Shown here: positions 12,156 to 24,612 of the stretch, piece by piece
Layout: each line of letters begins with the position of its first letter
Numbering within the stretch: the first letter of the stretch is position 1
DNA from: Ichthyophthirius multifiliis
Lineage: Eukaryota > Ciliophora > Oligohymenophorea > Hymenostomatida
Length of the DNA: 64,000 bases
Direction: 5' to 3'
Assembly (NCBI RefSeq): GCF_000220395.1
Contig: NW_004086166.1
Span: 43,761 to 107,760, forward strand
Notes under the pieces: model-generated
The model's input: the letters and a program-made list of their open reading frames with translations, nothing else
Told to the model about the DNA's origin: nothing
Database searches by the model: none
Position numbers and translations under genes: made by a program

Positions 12156-13233
12156 TCATTTTATTTTTTTATTTCCTTATTTAAATGTACTATCCTTAAA
12201 TTTGACTTATTTTTAAGATTTTATACTTTTCTGACTATCCATATCTGATCCAAACTATTATAAATCACTATTATTTTTTTTTTAATTATTGATCTAGTAG
12301 GGCTTTCGCAACTAAACTTAATATTATCTAATTACGAATTTTTCTTTTTCTTTTTTTTAGGAGAACTAACATTTATTTAGATATTATTAATGCTATTTTC
12401 ATAATTTGAATTATTAATAAGTTATATGTTTTATATTTTTATTAGATTATTTGAATTTTTTATTTCTTCTTCCTCTTCTTATTTTTATTCTTCTAATTTT
12501 ATATCAGAAATGTTTCCTAATGATTTTTTTTTTCTATTTATTATTCTACTTTAATATTTTATTTTAATTCTGATTCCAACTATTCTTCCTTTATTTGTAA
12601 TTCTAATTAGATATCTTATATAATTTATTTGTTTTCTTTATCATCTACAAATTCTTAATTGCTTTTAGATTATAATTCCTTATAAAAATAAAAAATTTAA
12701 AATAAATAATTTTAATATTATTTAAAAAAATAATATTTATAATGAAAAAAAAAAAAAAAAAAACTTACATTTTTGTTAAAATGTTCAAATTAAAATTGTT
12801 TAATAAAGTTTAAAAATTGAACAAAAGTTTTTTAAGAAAATAAAAAATAATTTTTTATGTTATTATTTTATTTAATTTTATCAATATTTTATTTTTGTTT
12901 TTGTTTTTTATAAAAAACTTTTTAAAAATTTATATTTTTTTTATAAAAAAAAAATACCATTTCAATATCACAATTATAAGAAATTTCTTTTTTATTTATT
13001 TCTATTTATTGACATTCTGTATCATGATTTTTTATTATTGATATATCATTTTATGCATTATTATTTGATTAATTATTTTTAAGAAAATGGTTATCAGATT
13101 CATCTAATACTATTTTTTATAAGCTTTTTTCAATATTCAATTATTCTTTACAATTTTATATTTCTCTTTCCTAATTATTGGAATATATTGTTTTGCTGTT
13201 TTCTAGTTTAAAATACCCACAACATGATCCCAT
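12156..13233 (-). CDS. Low-complexity protein with an N-myristoylation/palmitoylation start
   Basis: Unknown function. The ATG at 13233 gives MGSCCGYFKLENSKTIY. Gly2 followed by Cys4-Cys5 is the classic signal for N-myristoylation plus palmitoylation, so the protein is probably membrane-anchored. Exon 1 runs to about 12972 or 12958 (two possible donors). Exon 2 (12917-12769) reads FSQKTFVQFLNFIKQFQFEH. Intron 12679-12768 is clear. The last exon is a Glu/Gln-rich coiled stretch (IKEEQLESELKQNIKVEQQI), then VSSPKKKKKNSQLDNIKF and SCESPTRSIIKKK before TGA at 12156-12158. A frame change in a 10-A run near 12528 is cured by one more A. SSPKK, SPTR and acidic stretches suggest phosphorylation; no catalytic domain is visible. 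Confidence 0.7.
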
Positions 13234-15365
13234 TTTTTTTTTTTTTTTGTAGCTTATAAAATTTACTTAATATTAATAAGAATTTATTATAATAAAAATT
13301 ATTAAAGAATCTGTATAAATATAAAATTATATTTGCTAAATTTAATATTTTAATATTGTTATTTATATATGTATTTTTTATATATATGTTTTTTTTTGTT
13401 ATGTATTAAATTTAAATTAATTATCTTAAAATTAATGGCAAAATTTATATAATCAAAATAATTATTTATTGTAAATATAAAATTATTAAATTTATATATA
13501 AATATATATAAAATAAGTTTAGAATGTTTATACTCTTTATAATTCTAAAGCAAATAATGAGCGAATATAACTATATACATAGATTATTTTGGTGACTAAT
13601 TTTTTAAAAAGGTATAAAATTAATTAATTATAATTTAATTTATTAAGCATTTAATTATTTTATAAAAATCTAAATTATTTGATTGTTTAATAATCTATCA
13701 AATATTCAAATATACAATTCTAATATAATATAATTATAATAGTATTACTTTTGTATTTTTTTTTAAAAAAAAAATCTAAAATATTTAAATAAAATAAATT
13801 GAAAACAAACTATTAATTGTCAATATTCATAAAATTGTTATATTTTTAAAATAATGTGGAATAATACTCTAAAAATAAGCAAAATATTAAAAAATACCCT
13901 TTTTAATATTTATAAGTAAATATTTTTACTTTTAATAATGAAAAATTTATAAGATATTTAAAATCAAATTAGAAATTAATAAAAATATATATAATTATTA
14001 TTTAATTAACAATAAAGAAAATTTAAAAAAATGAATGGAATAGTATAATTAATAAAAAAGAATAAATATTTATCAATTTTAAAATCATAAAAACTGTTTA
14101 TTATTATATTAGTTAACAATTGCATATATTGAAATATAAAAATAAATTATAGACATTTAAAAAATGAGAAATAAAATTGAATAATCTAAAAGCTAAAAAT
14201 AAAAATACTTAAGAATAAAAAGTTTATTTATCTTAAAGTTATGTTTTTTTGTATTAAAAAAATAATATTGCGTATTAAAAGACTAAATCATATACATTTA
14301 AATTATATCAATATATCTTTATAAAAAATCGAAAAAATAAATTAAAATTAAAAATTAAATTTAATATTTAAAAAAATGTAAATATTATATATAGCTTAAC
14401 TTTTAATAATTAAAATTAAAATAAATTACAAAAAATTAATTAAATATTAATAATATATAAATAAATTAAATACATATATATTATTTAAGGCTTTTAGTAA
14501 AGAACCACTTTTTAATTTTTATATTTCTCTTTTAAACAAATAAATAAATAAATAAATATTAATAACACAATTATATAAAATTATTTATGTTGACAAAGAA
14601 AATTTATAAAATATAAAGCCAACTTATAATTAAATATAAATAAATATTATATTTATCAACGTATAAAAATTACTAACTTAATTTTTATATTAATTTTTAT
14701 CTAATAATTTATATTAAATAATATATATAAAAAAATGCTTACTTAATCTACATATTTTATGTAGTTTTCATCTTTACAGGATAAATTATAATTGATAAAT
14801 AAATAAATTTAATTTAATGAAAATTAAATTATAATAAAAAGAAACCTAAGAAATAAATAAGAAAATATTTATTAATAAATTAATGTGAAATAAGTTAATT
14901 ATTTTAAAAATTATCAATTAATAATAAAATAAAATTTTTAACCTAATTAAAAAAAATTAGTATAGAAAAAAGAAATTTAATATAAATAAAGTTAAAAATA
15001 AAAATGTCTATATAACAAAATAAAAATTTATAAAAATAAATATTTATTATTTTAAAATATTACAGTTAAAGAAATTAAGTTTTTAAGATATTTAAAAGAA
15101 TATATTAATCTTTATTTTTTTATAAAAAAATTAATACTTAAAATCCAGTTTATTATATTTTTTTAATATAAATGTATTTTATATTCATTTTACTTAAAAT
15201 TTTATAATTAATTTTTTTTGTAAATAAAAAACATTATTTAATATTAAAATTAAAAAAGCATATAAAATATATATTTATAAAAAAAGCCAATTAAATTTCA
15301 CCAAAAATAAAAATAAAAAAACTAATCTATAAAAAAGAAATTAAAATTCAGAAAAATAATATCAA
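13234..15365. other. Large divergent A/T intergenic region, 2.1 kb
   Basis: Separates two divergent genes, so promoters for both should lie at the ends. A TGA-free plus frame spans about 14034-14819, but it lacks Glu, Asp, Gly and Ala codons and looks like chance in A/T DNA. No convincing gene, RNA or repeat. Confidence 0.55.
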
Positions 15366-17346
15366 ATGATAACATAATTCAAATCATTTTGGAAGGCATT
15401 TATAAGGCCTGAAAGACTAATATATAATGAGTTGGATTTAGGCTCAGAAATTCAACTTTTTGAAGATTATAAATCAAGAAGAAAAGACATAGTATTATAT
15501 AATAAAAATTAGTAAAAATTATAATGTTCTTTATTCGAACCATTATAAAACTTCTAAAAAAACGAAGATCAAATATAAGAAAAGTATTCGTGTGTAATAT
15601 ATTGTCATTGCAATAATGGTTCAAGATTAGAAGCATTAAACTTACTTTCATTTTTAATTCCAAAAAGAATTGGCGTATTTTGTTTTGATTTTACAGGAAG
15701 CGGTTTATCAGATGGATAATATGTAACATTAGGAAAAACGAAAGTTAAGATTTGGAATGTGTAATAGATTATTTATGCTAATAAAATAAAATTAAAAATA
15801 TTATTTTATGGGGAAGAAGGTATAAAAATATATATAATTAATTCAATAAATTTTTATTAAATAAATAAAATATAATAAATAATATATATAAATAAATATA
15901 TATATAAATATATATATATATAAATATATATATATACATATTTTTTATTATATAAAAATATAATATAAGTATGGGAGCAGTTAGTTGTATATTATATTTA
16001 AGTAGATCAAAATAATTAAAAAATATAAAGTGTGTCGTATTTGATAGTGGATTTGCTAATTTAGAATTCTTAGCTCTTCATTTAGCAAAGCAAAAAACAG
16101 GAATTCCGGGTATTTTATTAGATACAGTACTTTCATTTGTTTCTAATTAAATAAAAGAAAAATGTGGACTGGATATAAAATCTTTAAATTTAATTAATAT
16201 TATTCATGATATTTATTTGCCTATTTTTTCGTTTGCTCAAAAGAAGATACTTTTGTAGATTGTTAACATGCTGAGTAATTATATAATAGATATAATGGAT
16301 AAAAATGGATTGAGTATGTTGATGGGGATCATAATGCAGAAAGAACATAAAATGAATTAAAAAATATATGCTAGTGGATATTTAATTAAGTGTAGGCTTC
16401 GAGAAAAAATAGCGAAAATTAATTTTCTAGATCTCCTCTAACAATAAATTATAATTAAAACTTAATCAGTAATTAATATAACAATAACGGAAATTCAACT
16501 AATATCAATAGTAATGGAAATTCTTAAAATAATAAGAATAATGGAAATTAATAAAATAATAATTAAGTTATTAATAATAATGATGAATATTTATAAAGTA
16601 AAAATATTAATTTAATAAAAAATAATACTAATTTATAAAATAATAATAAAGATTAATTCTTTTAAAGTTTTATGTTTTAAAATAAAAATATTTCTCTTGA
16701 AAATAATAAAAGAAACGAATTCTAGACGCCTATTAATAATAGATAATAATCAAACTCAAACCCATTTCCGTTTGATTTTAAACACGATAAAAATAATGAA
16801 TAATCTCAAAAAAATCAACTATAAAATAAATCTATTTTTTACAAAAATATTAATAATAATAATTTCATAGTTTAAAATTATAATACTGAAGAAGATTTAT
16901 AATATATAAAACAATAAAATCTTTTAAGATAAAATAGTTTCAAAGACGATAACAATTAATATTTTAGAATTTTAAGAAATGCAAGAGCAAATACTCTTTG
17001 TGTAAATTCTCCTTAAAAATAAATTGAAAATGATAAAAATTAAAACTTACAATAAAATATTAAAGTTCCTTTTATTCCTTAATATTTAAGTCCTTAATAA
17101 TAAAATCCTATTATTAAAACTTCTTATGATGATTATTTCACATTAAATTAGGATTAGGTTTTATAAAAATAATCTATAGTTTATTAAGATAATAGTTATT
17201 AGAAAAATAGTTAAATGCAAATTAATTATAATAGATATTCTATAATGAATAATTATTTTAATAATCATGATAATTAATTAGAATTTAATACTAATAATGA
17301 TTATCTCTAAGTGTATAAATAATAAAAAAAATTAGAATTTTCATGA
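15366..17346 (+). CDS. Alpha/beta hydrolase (serine aminopeptidase S33-like) with long Asn/Gln-rich tail
   Basis: Probable serine hydrolase, substrate unknown. It starts MITQFKSFWKAFIRPERLIY. The core shows the oxyanion region VIYCHCNNGSRLEALNLLSF, then FDFTGSGLSDGQYVTLG, the nucleophile elbow WGRSMGAVSC (Ser), acid residue in CSKEDTFVDCQHAEQLY (Asp) and catalytic His in DGDHNAER. Intron 15820-15969 splits the Ser codon region (WGR/SMGA). Two one-base breaks, near 15738 (A run) and 16223 (T run), are each cured by one added base, and the catalytic order is then perfect. After about residue 300 a tail of some 310 residues is rich in Asn and Gln (TAA codons), with no domain. TGA at 17344-17346. 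Ciliates have many such hydrolases, though the long tail is unusual. Confidence 0.85.
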
Positions 17347-18018
17347 TTATTTATATTTTAATTATTTTATTAATTAAATTACTATTGTTTTAATGTAATT
17401 AATATATTTTTATTGAAACTATAATTTATAATTCTATTATTATTTTTTTTTTAAAAAAAAAAAATATGTTTTAATTTTCTATGTTAGTTAAATTATATAA
17501 TTTATATTTAAATAATAATTTTATTTTTATTAACATAATATTTAATAAAGTTTTTTGAAATATTTATTTATTATTTTTTAATTATATTAATGTATGTACC
17601 TTTTTTAATTTTAAATATTTTTGAATTTAAATTAAAAATATGCGGGGTATTTATATAAATAAATAAATAATTATAATGTTAACTTTTAAATAGTATATAT
17701 AAAAAAATTAATTATAAATTTTTATTAATAAGAATACAATACTATTTTAAAGAAATAAATTTTAGTGTAATGAATATAAGAAAATTAAAATATGTAAAAA
17801 ATAATACATTAATATATTATAAATTATTAATTTCAATATTATTATATAAATTGAATTTCAATTATTTATAATTTTTAAAAAATAAATTAAACTAAAACAC
17901 GAAAAATTTTTTTTTTAAAAAAATATTATAAATTAATATAATATAATAATTAAACAAACATTAAAAAATTAAAAGAAATAATTAAAAATATATAATTAAT
18001 AATAAACTATAAAATAAA
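17347..18018. other. A/T spacer
   Basis: No gene seen; TA- and TAA-rich. Confidence 0.6.
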
Positions 18019-19167
18019 ATGATTTTTGATTTATAAAAATACTAAATAATATCTTAATCTTTAAAGCCCAAGGCCTAAAGGTGTTCTACAGCCAATAATC
18101 CAAATATGATACCAAAAAATCCTTATATAGAAATAAAAAACTATAAAAAAAATCAACTAAACTAAAGAATTCCAAAAAGAAATGAAATCAGAAACACAGC
18201 TTATCTAATTGAAAATACAAATATTAATATAGATAATAGTAAAAAAATAAACATAGCGTAAGATGATACAATAAAAAAATACTCAAAAATAATAAATAAG
18301 AAACATTAATAATAAAAAAAATGTTTGAATGATTATTCATCTCCATAAACTACTGAATCTGGTCAATCTAAATAATAATCAAGTGATAAAATTTCATAGG
18401 TGAAAAAACGCTTTAAGGACTTTTAAATAAATGAATAGAATTCAAAAATTTATGAAAATTAAAATCACTAAGAAGCCTAATTTTTATTTTAGAATTTTGA
18501 GAATTTAATAAAAGTTGAATTTAATAATAATTTATAATAATAATAACAATATAAAAAAGGAAATGAAAATTGTGTCAAATCTTTAATTTCGATTTTTGAA
18601 ATAATCAGTAAATAAGAAGAAGAGAAATAAGAAATTCTTAATATTAATAATAAACATTCTTTTCTTAAATCTAAGTCTAATAATAATTAAAAAAATCAAT
18701 AAAATAATATTAATTATAGTAATGTTTTGAAATAAAATTTAGCCTTTTTTCAGGTTAAAAATTCTCTAAGAAACTATAAAATAAATAATTTAAGTACAAT
18801 TGATTAAAATAATAAATCTTAAAATTCTTTTGCGTTTTATAAACCAGGTATTATGAAAAATGATGATAATAATAATTCGAATGTAAATTTATAAAAATAC
18901 AATAATAATTCTTCAGTTTAGAATTTTAATTAAATATAAAAAATATTCTCTATAAATAAAAACAATGTGAAAAGTATTACCAGCTTTGGTTATAAAAATT
19001 AATTTTTAGTCGATTTTAAATCAAAACTTAAAAAAGTTTAGACAGATTAGAATATCTTGAAATAGTAAATTTTATAAAATAATAAAAAAATAAATAAAAT
19101 ATATGAAAATACTTAAAATTTAATTAATTAATCTATTAATATATAAAAATAAACTAAATAACAATGA
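18019..19167 (+). CDS. Asn/Gln/Lys-rich hypothetical protein, single exon
   Basis: A continuous 382-codon frame from ATG 18019 to TGA 19165-19167, with many TAA/TAG Gln codons and a codon mix (GAA, GAT, GGT, TCT) like other genes here. It starts MIFDLQKYQIISQSLKPKAQ. The N-terminal third has SSPQTTESGQSKQQSSD. The middle has FLFQNFENLIKVEFNNN and a Glu-rich helix ISIFEIISKQEEEKQEI. Near the end is SITSFGYKNQFLVDFKSK. No domain, signal peptide or membrane segment is recognised. It lies tandem to the hydrolase gene upstream and the STPGR gene downstream. Likely a lineage-specific protein. Confidence 0.72.
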
Positions 19168-20020
19168 AAATAACTGTAAAAATATTAATTAATAATAACT
19201 TATAGTAAATGCTTATTTTTCTAAAAGAATTTATTTACATAATAAATTCAATTAAATAATACTATTATTATTTATATATATATATATGTAAATATTAAAG
19301 TAATATATAAATTGTATTAATTTTATTATAATTATTTTAAAAATAACTATTATATATATTTAAAGTTTATTATTTTTATTTATATAAATATATTTCATTT
19401 TTTTGTTTTTTTCTTATTAATATTTTATTTAATATATTCTAAAAATTAAAAATACACTTTTATATTATTTATATTAATAATTTTTTATTTTTATTTTACT
19501 AATATTTTTAATTTTATTTTTATTAAATAAATAATTTATAATTCTATTGTAAAATTAAGAACATAATAACGAAAAATTAATTAAAAAAATAAAAAATTAT
19601 ATTTTTAACATTTTGTATTATCTAAAAAAAAACTAAAATATTATTTCAAATAAAAAAATTATAATTATAATCATAAATAACAAAGATAATAATATGTAAC
19701 TAATTTATTATAAATTAAAATACAAATAATATATTAATTTTTATTTATTAACATAACTTAATAATGTTGAATAATAAAGAAATATATAAATAAAATTAAA
19801 AAATCAATTAAAAACAATAATAAACAATAAATTAAAAACACTAAAAAAAAAAAAAAAAAGTTTCAACAAAAAACAACTCTAGTATTAAAAAAAAAAGAAT
19901 CAACTTATAATATTAATTAAAAAAAATTTAAAAAATAGAATAACTAGCAAAGAAAAAAGACATTTAACAAATAATAAACTTAAAAATAATAAAAAAAGCA
20001 CAAAAACATAAAAAAATAAC
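19168..20020. other. A/T spacer
   Basis: Nothing recognisable. Poly-A tract at about 19840-19860. Confidence 0.6.
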
Positions 20021-20851
20021 ATGTAATATTAATAATAAAGAGAAGAAACAAATGAAAATCTAAGAAAATTGAAATAAATAAGAGGCGCTGATCATAAATC
20101 AAATCAAAATTTCTACTAATTATCATAATCACCTGATTATAATTCTTCAAATTTATTTGCCTGCCCATAAGGTATGGGTATGTCATAATATATAGGTTCA
20201 AGTTCTTTAAGACATGCTTCATTATATACTACATTTTCTAAAGCAGAGAGGTTCCCATAAAATAAAATATCAGAAGCTTAAGCTTCTTAAAATATAAACT
20301 TGCCTCCTACAATAACGAAAAAAACTTGCACATTTGGATTTGGGACGAAATATTTATATCCGTAAAATGTACTCAAAAATGCAAGAGATTATCCTTCTCC
20401 AAATCATTATTAAAGAATAAAAACATAAGTAAATACAAAAATGGGAAAAACTTTTGGAATACCTTATAAGTTCTATAATAAAACTTATATACCTAAAAAT
20501 AATCTTCAGACAGTTGAATTTGCTAGAGAATTACCTGGTGTTGGGTAATATGAAGTTATTTAAGGGCCAGGAAAAGATAAACTTAAATATTCTTTATATG
20601 GAAAAATAAAAGAAAGAACTTAGTAAGAAAATTAGCCTGCTAGTAATCATTATAATCCTCTTTTTAAATTAGAAGAAAATCTGAGGTTTTCGTAAATATC
20701 ATTTGGGAAAGGGGATAAATATGACTTTACAAAATGTAGTTAAAGATATAATCCAGGCCCAGGAACTTATACTTTAAAGAGTCATTTTGATAAATATAAT
20801 CTAATGAAAAAAAGTTAAAATCAAAATATTAAAAGAACAGCTTTTATATGA
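20021..20851 (+). CDS. STPGR/SHIPPO-repeat (sperm-tail PG-rich) microtubule-associated protein
   Basis: Proteins with these repeats decorate axonemal or cortical microtubules (ODF3/CIMAP family). A single frame of 276 residues with TGA at 20849-20851. The ATG at 20021 (MQYQQQREETNENLRKLKQI) is the best start; an internal Met at 20441 would lose conserved blocks. Repeat-like units include CTFGFGTKYLYP, ARDYPSPNHYQ, ELPGVGQYEV, PASNHYNPLF, FGKGDKYDF and the canonical NPGPGTY near the C-terminus. The preceding FSKAERFP block is also typical. The opposite strand is open at 19980-20420, but that is a shadow. Confidence 0.82.
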
Positions 20852-21384
20852 ATTTTATATATGAAGAAATATATAAATATATATACAAATATATATATAT
20901 ATATATATTAATATAATTATTTTTTTATTTTTTTTATAATTTGACAATAATAATTTTTTTGATATAATTAGTTTTTTTTATAATTTACTTAATTGATAAT
21001 ATATAATTTTAATTTTTTTATTTTATATTTTAATAAGCAAAAAATTATTTTAATAAATAAATATTTTATTTTAAATTTTTTATTATTTTCATTTTTCTCG
21101 TTATTTATCTATTTTTTTTTAAAAAAAATATAATTTTTTTTTTATTTATTTTTATATAAAACATTTTTTTTATTTTTTAATTTATATAATTAATTTAATG
21201 TGGCTCTATTAATTTTTATTTTTATTTATATTTTTAAATTTTTTTTTTTTTTTTTTGAATATAAAAATAATATAAAAAAAAGATATAAAATAATTATTAA
21301 ATATATAAATAATAATAACATATAAATAATAAAGATAATATATAAATAAATAAATATATATAATAAATTCAACAAGAAATAAAA
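20852..21384. other. A/T spacer upstream of RPL38
   Basis: T- and A-runs only (for example 17 T at 21240-21256). Should contain the RPL38 promoter, but no motif stands out. Confidence 0.6.
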
Positions 21385-21823
21385 ATGGTAAAAAATATAA
21401 ATTACACTCATATTATACTCTAAAAATAAAAAGCCTAAAGAAGTTACTGACATTAAAAAATTTATGAAGCTTTGGTAAAATAACAAAGAAGCTTAAAATA
21501 CTGGAACTAAGAAAGGTTAATAATATATCATATTTTTTTTTTACTAAAAAATTATTTAATTTTTTTGTTAAAAAAAAATAAAATAGTTGTTTATATTAAG
21601 TATGGAAAAAAAATTACAAAATTTAAACTTAGAGGCAAAAAATACTTATATACCTTCAAAACAGGTGATTAAAAAATTGTAAAGGGTATTAAGGATGCCA
21701 TTCCAACATGTATTTTATTTAATTAATTATATTCGTATTAATTTTTGCTTGTTTTATATAGAATTCTAAAAAGTTGAAATTAAAGGAAGCAAAAGCAATA
21801 GAAAAACTGCTAAAAAAAAATGA
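21385..21823 (+). CDS. RPL38: 60S ribosomal protein L38 (eL38)
   Basis: Structural protein of the large ribosomal subunit. It is split in four exons. The first holds only the ATG (21385-21387), followed by intron 21388-21433. Exon 2 reads [20 protein letters not shown], the conserved L38 N-terminus. Intron 21516-21586; exon 3 reads [20 protein letters not shown] then [20 protein letters not shown], matching the KFKVR-x-x-YLYTL core of the family. Intron 21710-21761; the last exon ends [17 protein letters not shown] before TGA at 21821-21823. The product is about 90 residues, slightly longer than animal L38 (70) because of an internal insert and a basic tail. All splice phases agree. Confidence 0.9.
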
Positions 21824-22128
21824 ATAGGATTTATTTTTATTTAAAAAAAAAATAGATAAATGAAATTAAATATTTTATATATAAATATATTAAAATTATA
21901 TATATTTATTTATTTTCTTTATTTCATTAAACATTATTGTTTTTTATTTAAATTTTTATAAATCATTTTTGTTATATATTTATTATAAATACAACTCTTT
22001 TTTTTTTTAGAACAAAATAAAATAAAAATAAATATTTTTTAATAAAAGTCTTATATATGTATAAGATTATATTTTTTTTTATTTTATTTCTTTTAATTAA
22101 ATCAAATTAAATATTTCAAATATTTATT
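21824..22128. other. Convergent A/T spacer
   Basis: 3' ends of RPL38 (plus) and the SPP-like gene (minus). No gene seen. Confidence 0.6.
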
Positions 22129-23781
22129 TCATTTATTAATACTATTAAATTAATATGTACTATTATTTTATATATTAATATAATTTTTTATATTCTCTTC
22201 TTCTTAAAAAGACTCTCTAATACTTCCTTCGAATTTAATATCTTCGAAATATTCCTAATCATTATTATCTTTAATATTCGAACTTTAAATTATCTATTCT
22301 TTTAATTTATTATCATTTGCCATTTCATAAAAAGTTCCATTCCATAAAGTTGTAAAATCTCTTCTATAATAAGACATAAATGCGATAAACAGTCCTATAG
22401 AGGTATAATTAAAGGCTGAAAAAGGAAAAGTATGTGCATTAAAGGTAGTTTAAATCATATACATGAAAGCTCCAAATGCATATCCAATACAGGCAGAATA
22501 TAGGTAAACTCTAGTATTAACATCTCTCCTGTGTTTATCAAATCTATAGCATAAATTTATAAAGACTCCCGGAAAAGCAACATCCGTAACAGCTAACCAG
22601 GCACATTATTTAAATAAAATAGAAGTATTTAAAGTTTTTAATTAAAATAAAGCCGGCGAATTATATTTATTGATTATTATAGTATCATAGCTTTAACTAT
22701 TTGTGTAATGAAATATTGCACCCGCTGTACAATCTGATGCAATACAAATAAATAGGAATAAATAAGCACTTCTCATTTATTTAAATTTAAATAATTTCAT
22801 TAAAGAACCGATTATTAGAATTGAAATTAAATCGTTTACAAACCATGGTTTATGATAAAATTAGACAAGAAGTGATAAACTAGCCATTAAAGCAATACTT
22901 ACTAAATCCATAATTTAAAAGTCATAAATTTTAAATGAAAAAATACTCTTATTTAAAAAATCAGATTTAATTTAATATTAAATTTCGTTCAAATAATAAA
23001 TACTCAAAACACTATAAATAAAGAATCCTATATAGGATAAAATCATTATATAAACTTAAGATTAAAGCCAATTATTTACTATTAAGACTAAAAAAACAAA
23101 AAGTGAATAGAAAAAAGCGTGATAGTATTGTAGTATAATACCTTCAGAAAATCTATTTATTTTTAACAATTAAGGCTTTGAATATTGGGCTAAAATCAAT
23201 ACTAAAGTCGAAAGAAATATAATTAAAATTGTCAAAGACCAATCATATTTTACTGGACGGTATTTTTCGTCACAGACAAGAAAATAATTCATTTTTATTT
23301 CGTCGTAATCTTAAAAAAAAAAAATTATTTAAACAAATGTCCAATAATTTTCATTTTTAGAAGGTTTTTGACAGTTTTCGTTTAAATTAAGGGTTAGTTA
23401 TGAATTTTTGGCGATTTTCTGTGGAAATTATTATATTATTTACGGTTTTAGTTCTGTAGTATATTTAGTACTTATTTCTATTTTTGTTAAGAAAATATCA
23501 TTTTATAATTCAGTATTTTTTATCAGAATATTTGTTTAGTATTAATGGTTTGAATTATGTATATGATAGTATAAATTAGGGCTTTAACAACAAAAATGAT
23601 GCCATGTACTTTTATCAAATTATGAATCTAAAATTCCTTATTTGTATATTATTTGGCTTTAGTTATTAGCTATATATTCAATTTAAATGTTTGAATTTAC
23701 TTTTTGGGAGTATGTATAATGGATTATTAATGTTATTAAAAATAAAATAACAAAGTATGTATTAGGATTTTTTATGAACAT
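22129..23781 (-). CDS. Signal-peptide-peptidase/presenilin-like polytopic membrane protein with altered active-site motifs
   Basis: A single 550-residue frame. The ATG at 23781 gives MFIKNPNTYFVILFLITLII, a signal peptide. A Cys-containing lumenal domain of about 160 residues follows, then about nine membrane segments. The layout matches SPP-like (SPPL) proteases. The first Asp lies in a helix reading LFICIASDCTAGAIF (about residue 348; the family has YD), the second in WLAVTDVAFPGVFINLCYRFD (about 399; the family has GxGD-x-x-x-PG). The PAL equivalent is FPFSAFNYTS (about 454). The spacing of about 50 and 55 residues is that of the family, and PG-x-F-I-x-L-x-x-RFD is well conserved. Both aspartates remain but the flanking Tyr and both Gly are replaced, so activity is doubtful. 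The tail is acidic and cytosolic. TGA at 22129-22131. Confidence 0.8.
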
Positions 23782-24612
23782 TTTTTTTCTTTTTATTTTT
23801 CTTTATTATTTTCTTTTTTGTTCTTTTTTCTTTTATAAGTTATTATTATTTAGTAAAAGTAAATATTTTGTAATTTATTATAAAATAATTAAATTTATTT
23901 AAATTCTTTAAGTATTTTTGGTTTGTTTACTTTTATTTTTTTATATTTCTTTAAAACTAAAATTTTAAAAATTAAATCTATGATTAATTTGAAATTTAAT
24001 TTATAAATGAGTTTAAAATAATATATATGATAAACAAAAATTAAAAAATATATATTATAAAATAAAAAAAAATAAGTTTAAAATAAACATTAGTACATTT
24101 GATATTTTTTATATAAAAAAAAGAATAATTATTTTTATCGATTAAAAATAATTGTAATTAAAAAATATCATATTATGAAAATTTTTACATAATAATTATT
24201 GAATATTTATATTGTTATGTTATTATTATAAAATTCAAATTTATATATTAATTTAAGTATAATAAATTAATTAAATATTTTTACTCAATCATTTTTTTGT
24301 TAATAAGAATTTTAAAAAATAGATTTAAATATTATATATAAAAATTTAAAATATTAAATAAAACTAATTCAAATAAAAATATTGAAAAATATAAAAAAAA
24401 AAAATTTATGATAATAATTTAATTTCATAAAAAAAATAAAAATAAAAGTAATAAAATATATATATATATTTATATATATTTATATATATATATATAATAT
24501 TTTATTTATTTTTATATGTTTTTAATTATAAATTTATCAAATTTTTTAAATATTTTTTTATATATTTTTTTTTATTTTAATAATAAATTAAAAATTTACA
24601 ATAAAATTAATT
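23782..24612. other. A/T spacer
   Basis: TA-repeat around 24455-24500; no gene seen. Confidence 0.6.

Noticed and set aside
14034-14819. 262-codon TGA-free plus frame
   Set aside because: Almost no Glu, Asp, Gly or Ala codons. A run of this length is expected by chance in A/T-rich DNA when only TGA stops.
9765-17346. Frame-broken kinase and hydrolase genes as pseudogenes
   Set aside because: Catalytic residues are all intact, and single-base breaks in A/T runs explain them better.
19980-20222. 80-residue minus-strand frame
   Set aside because: Lies opposite the STPGR gene, whose plus frame runs through with conserved PG and FGKG motifs.
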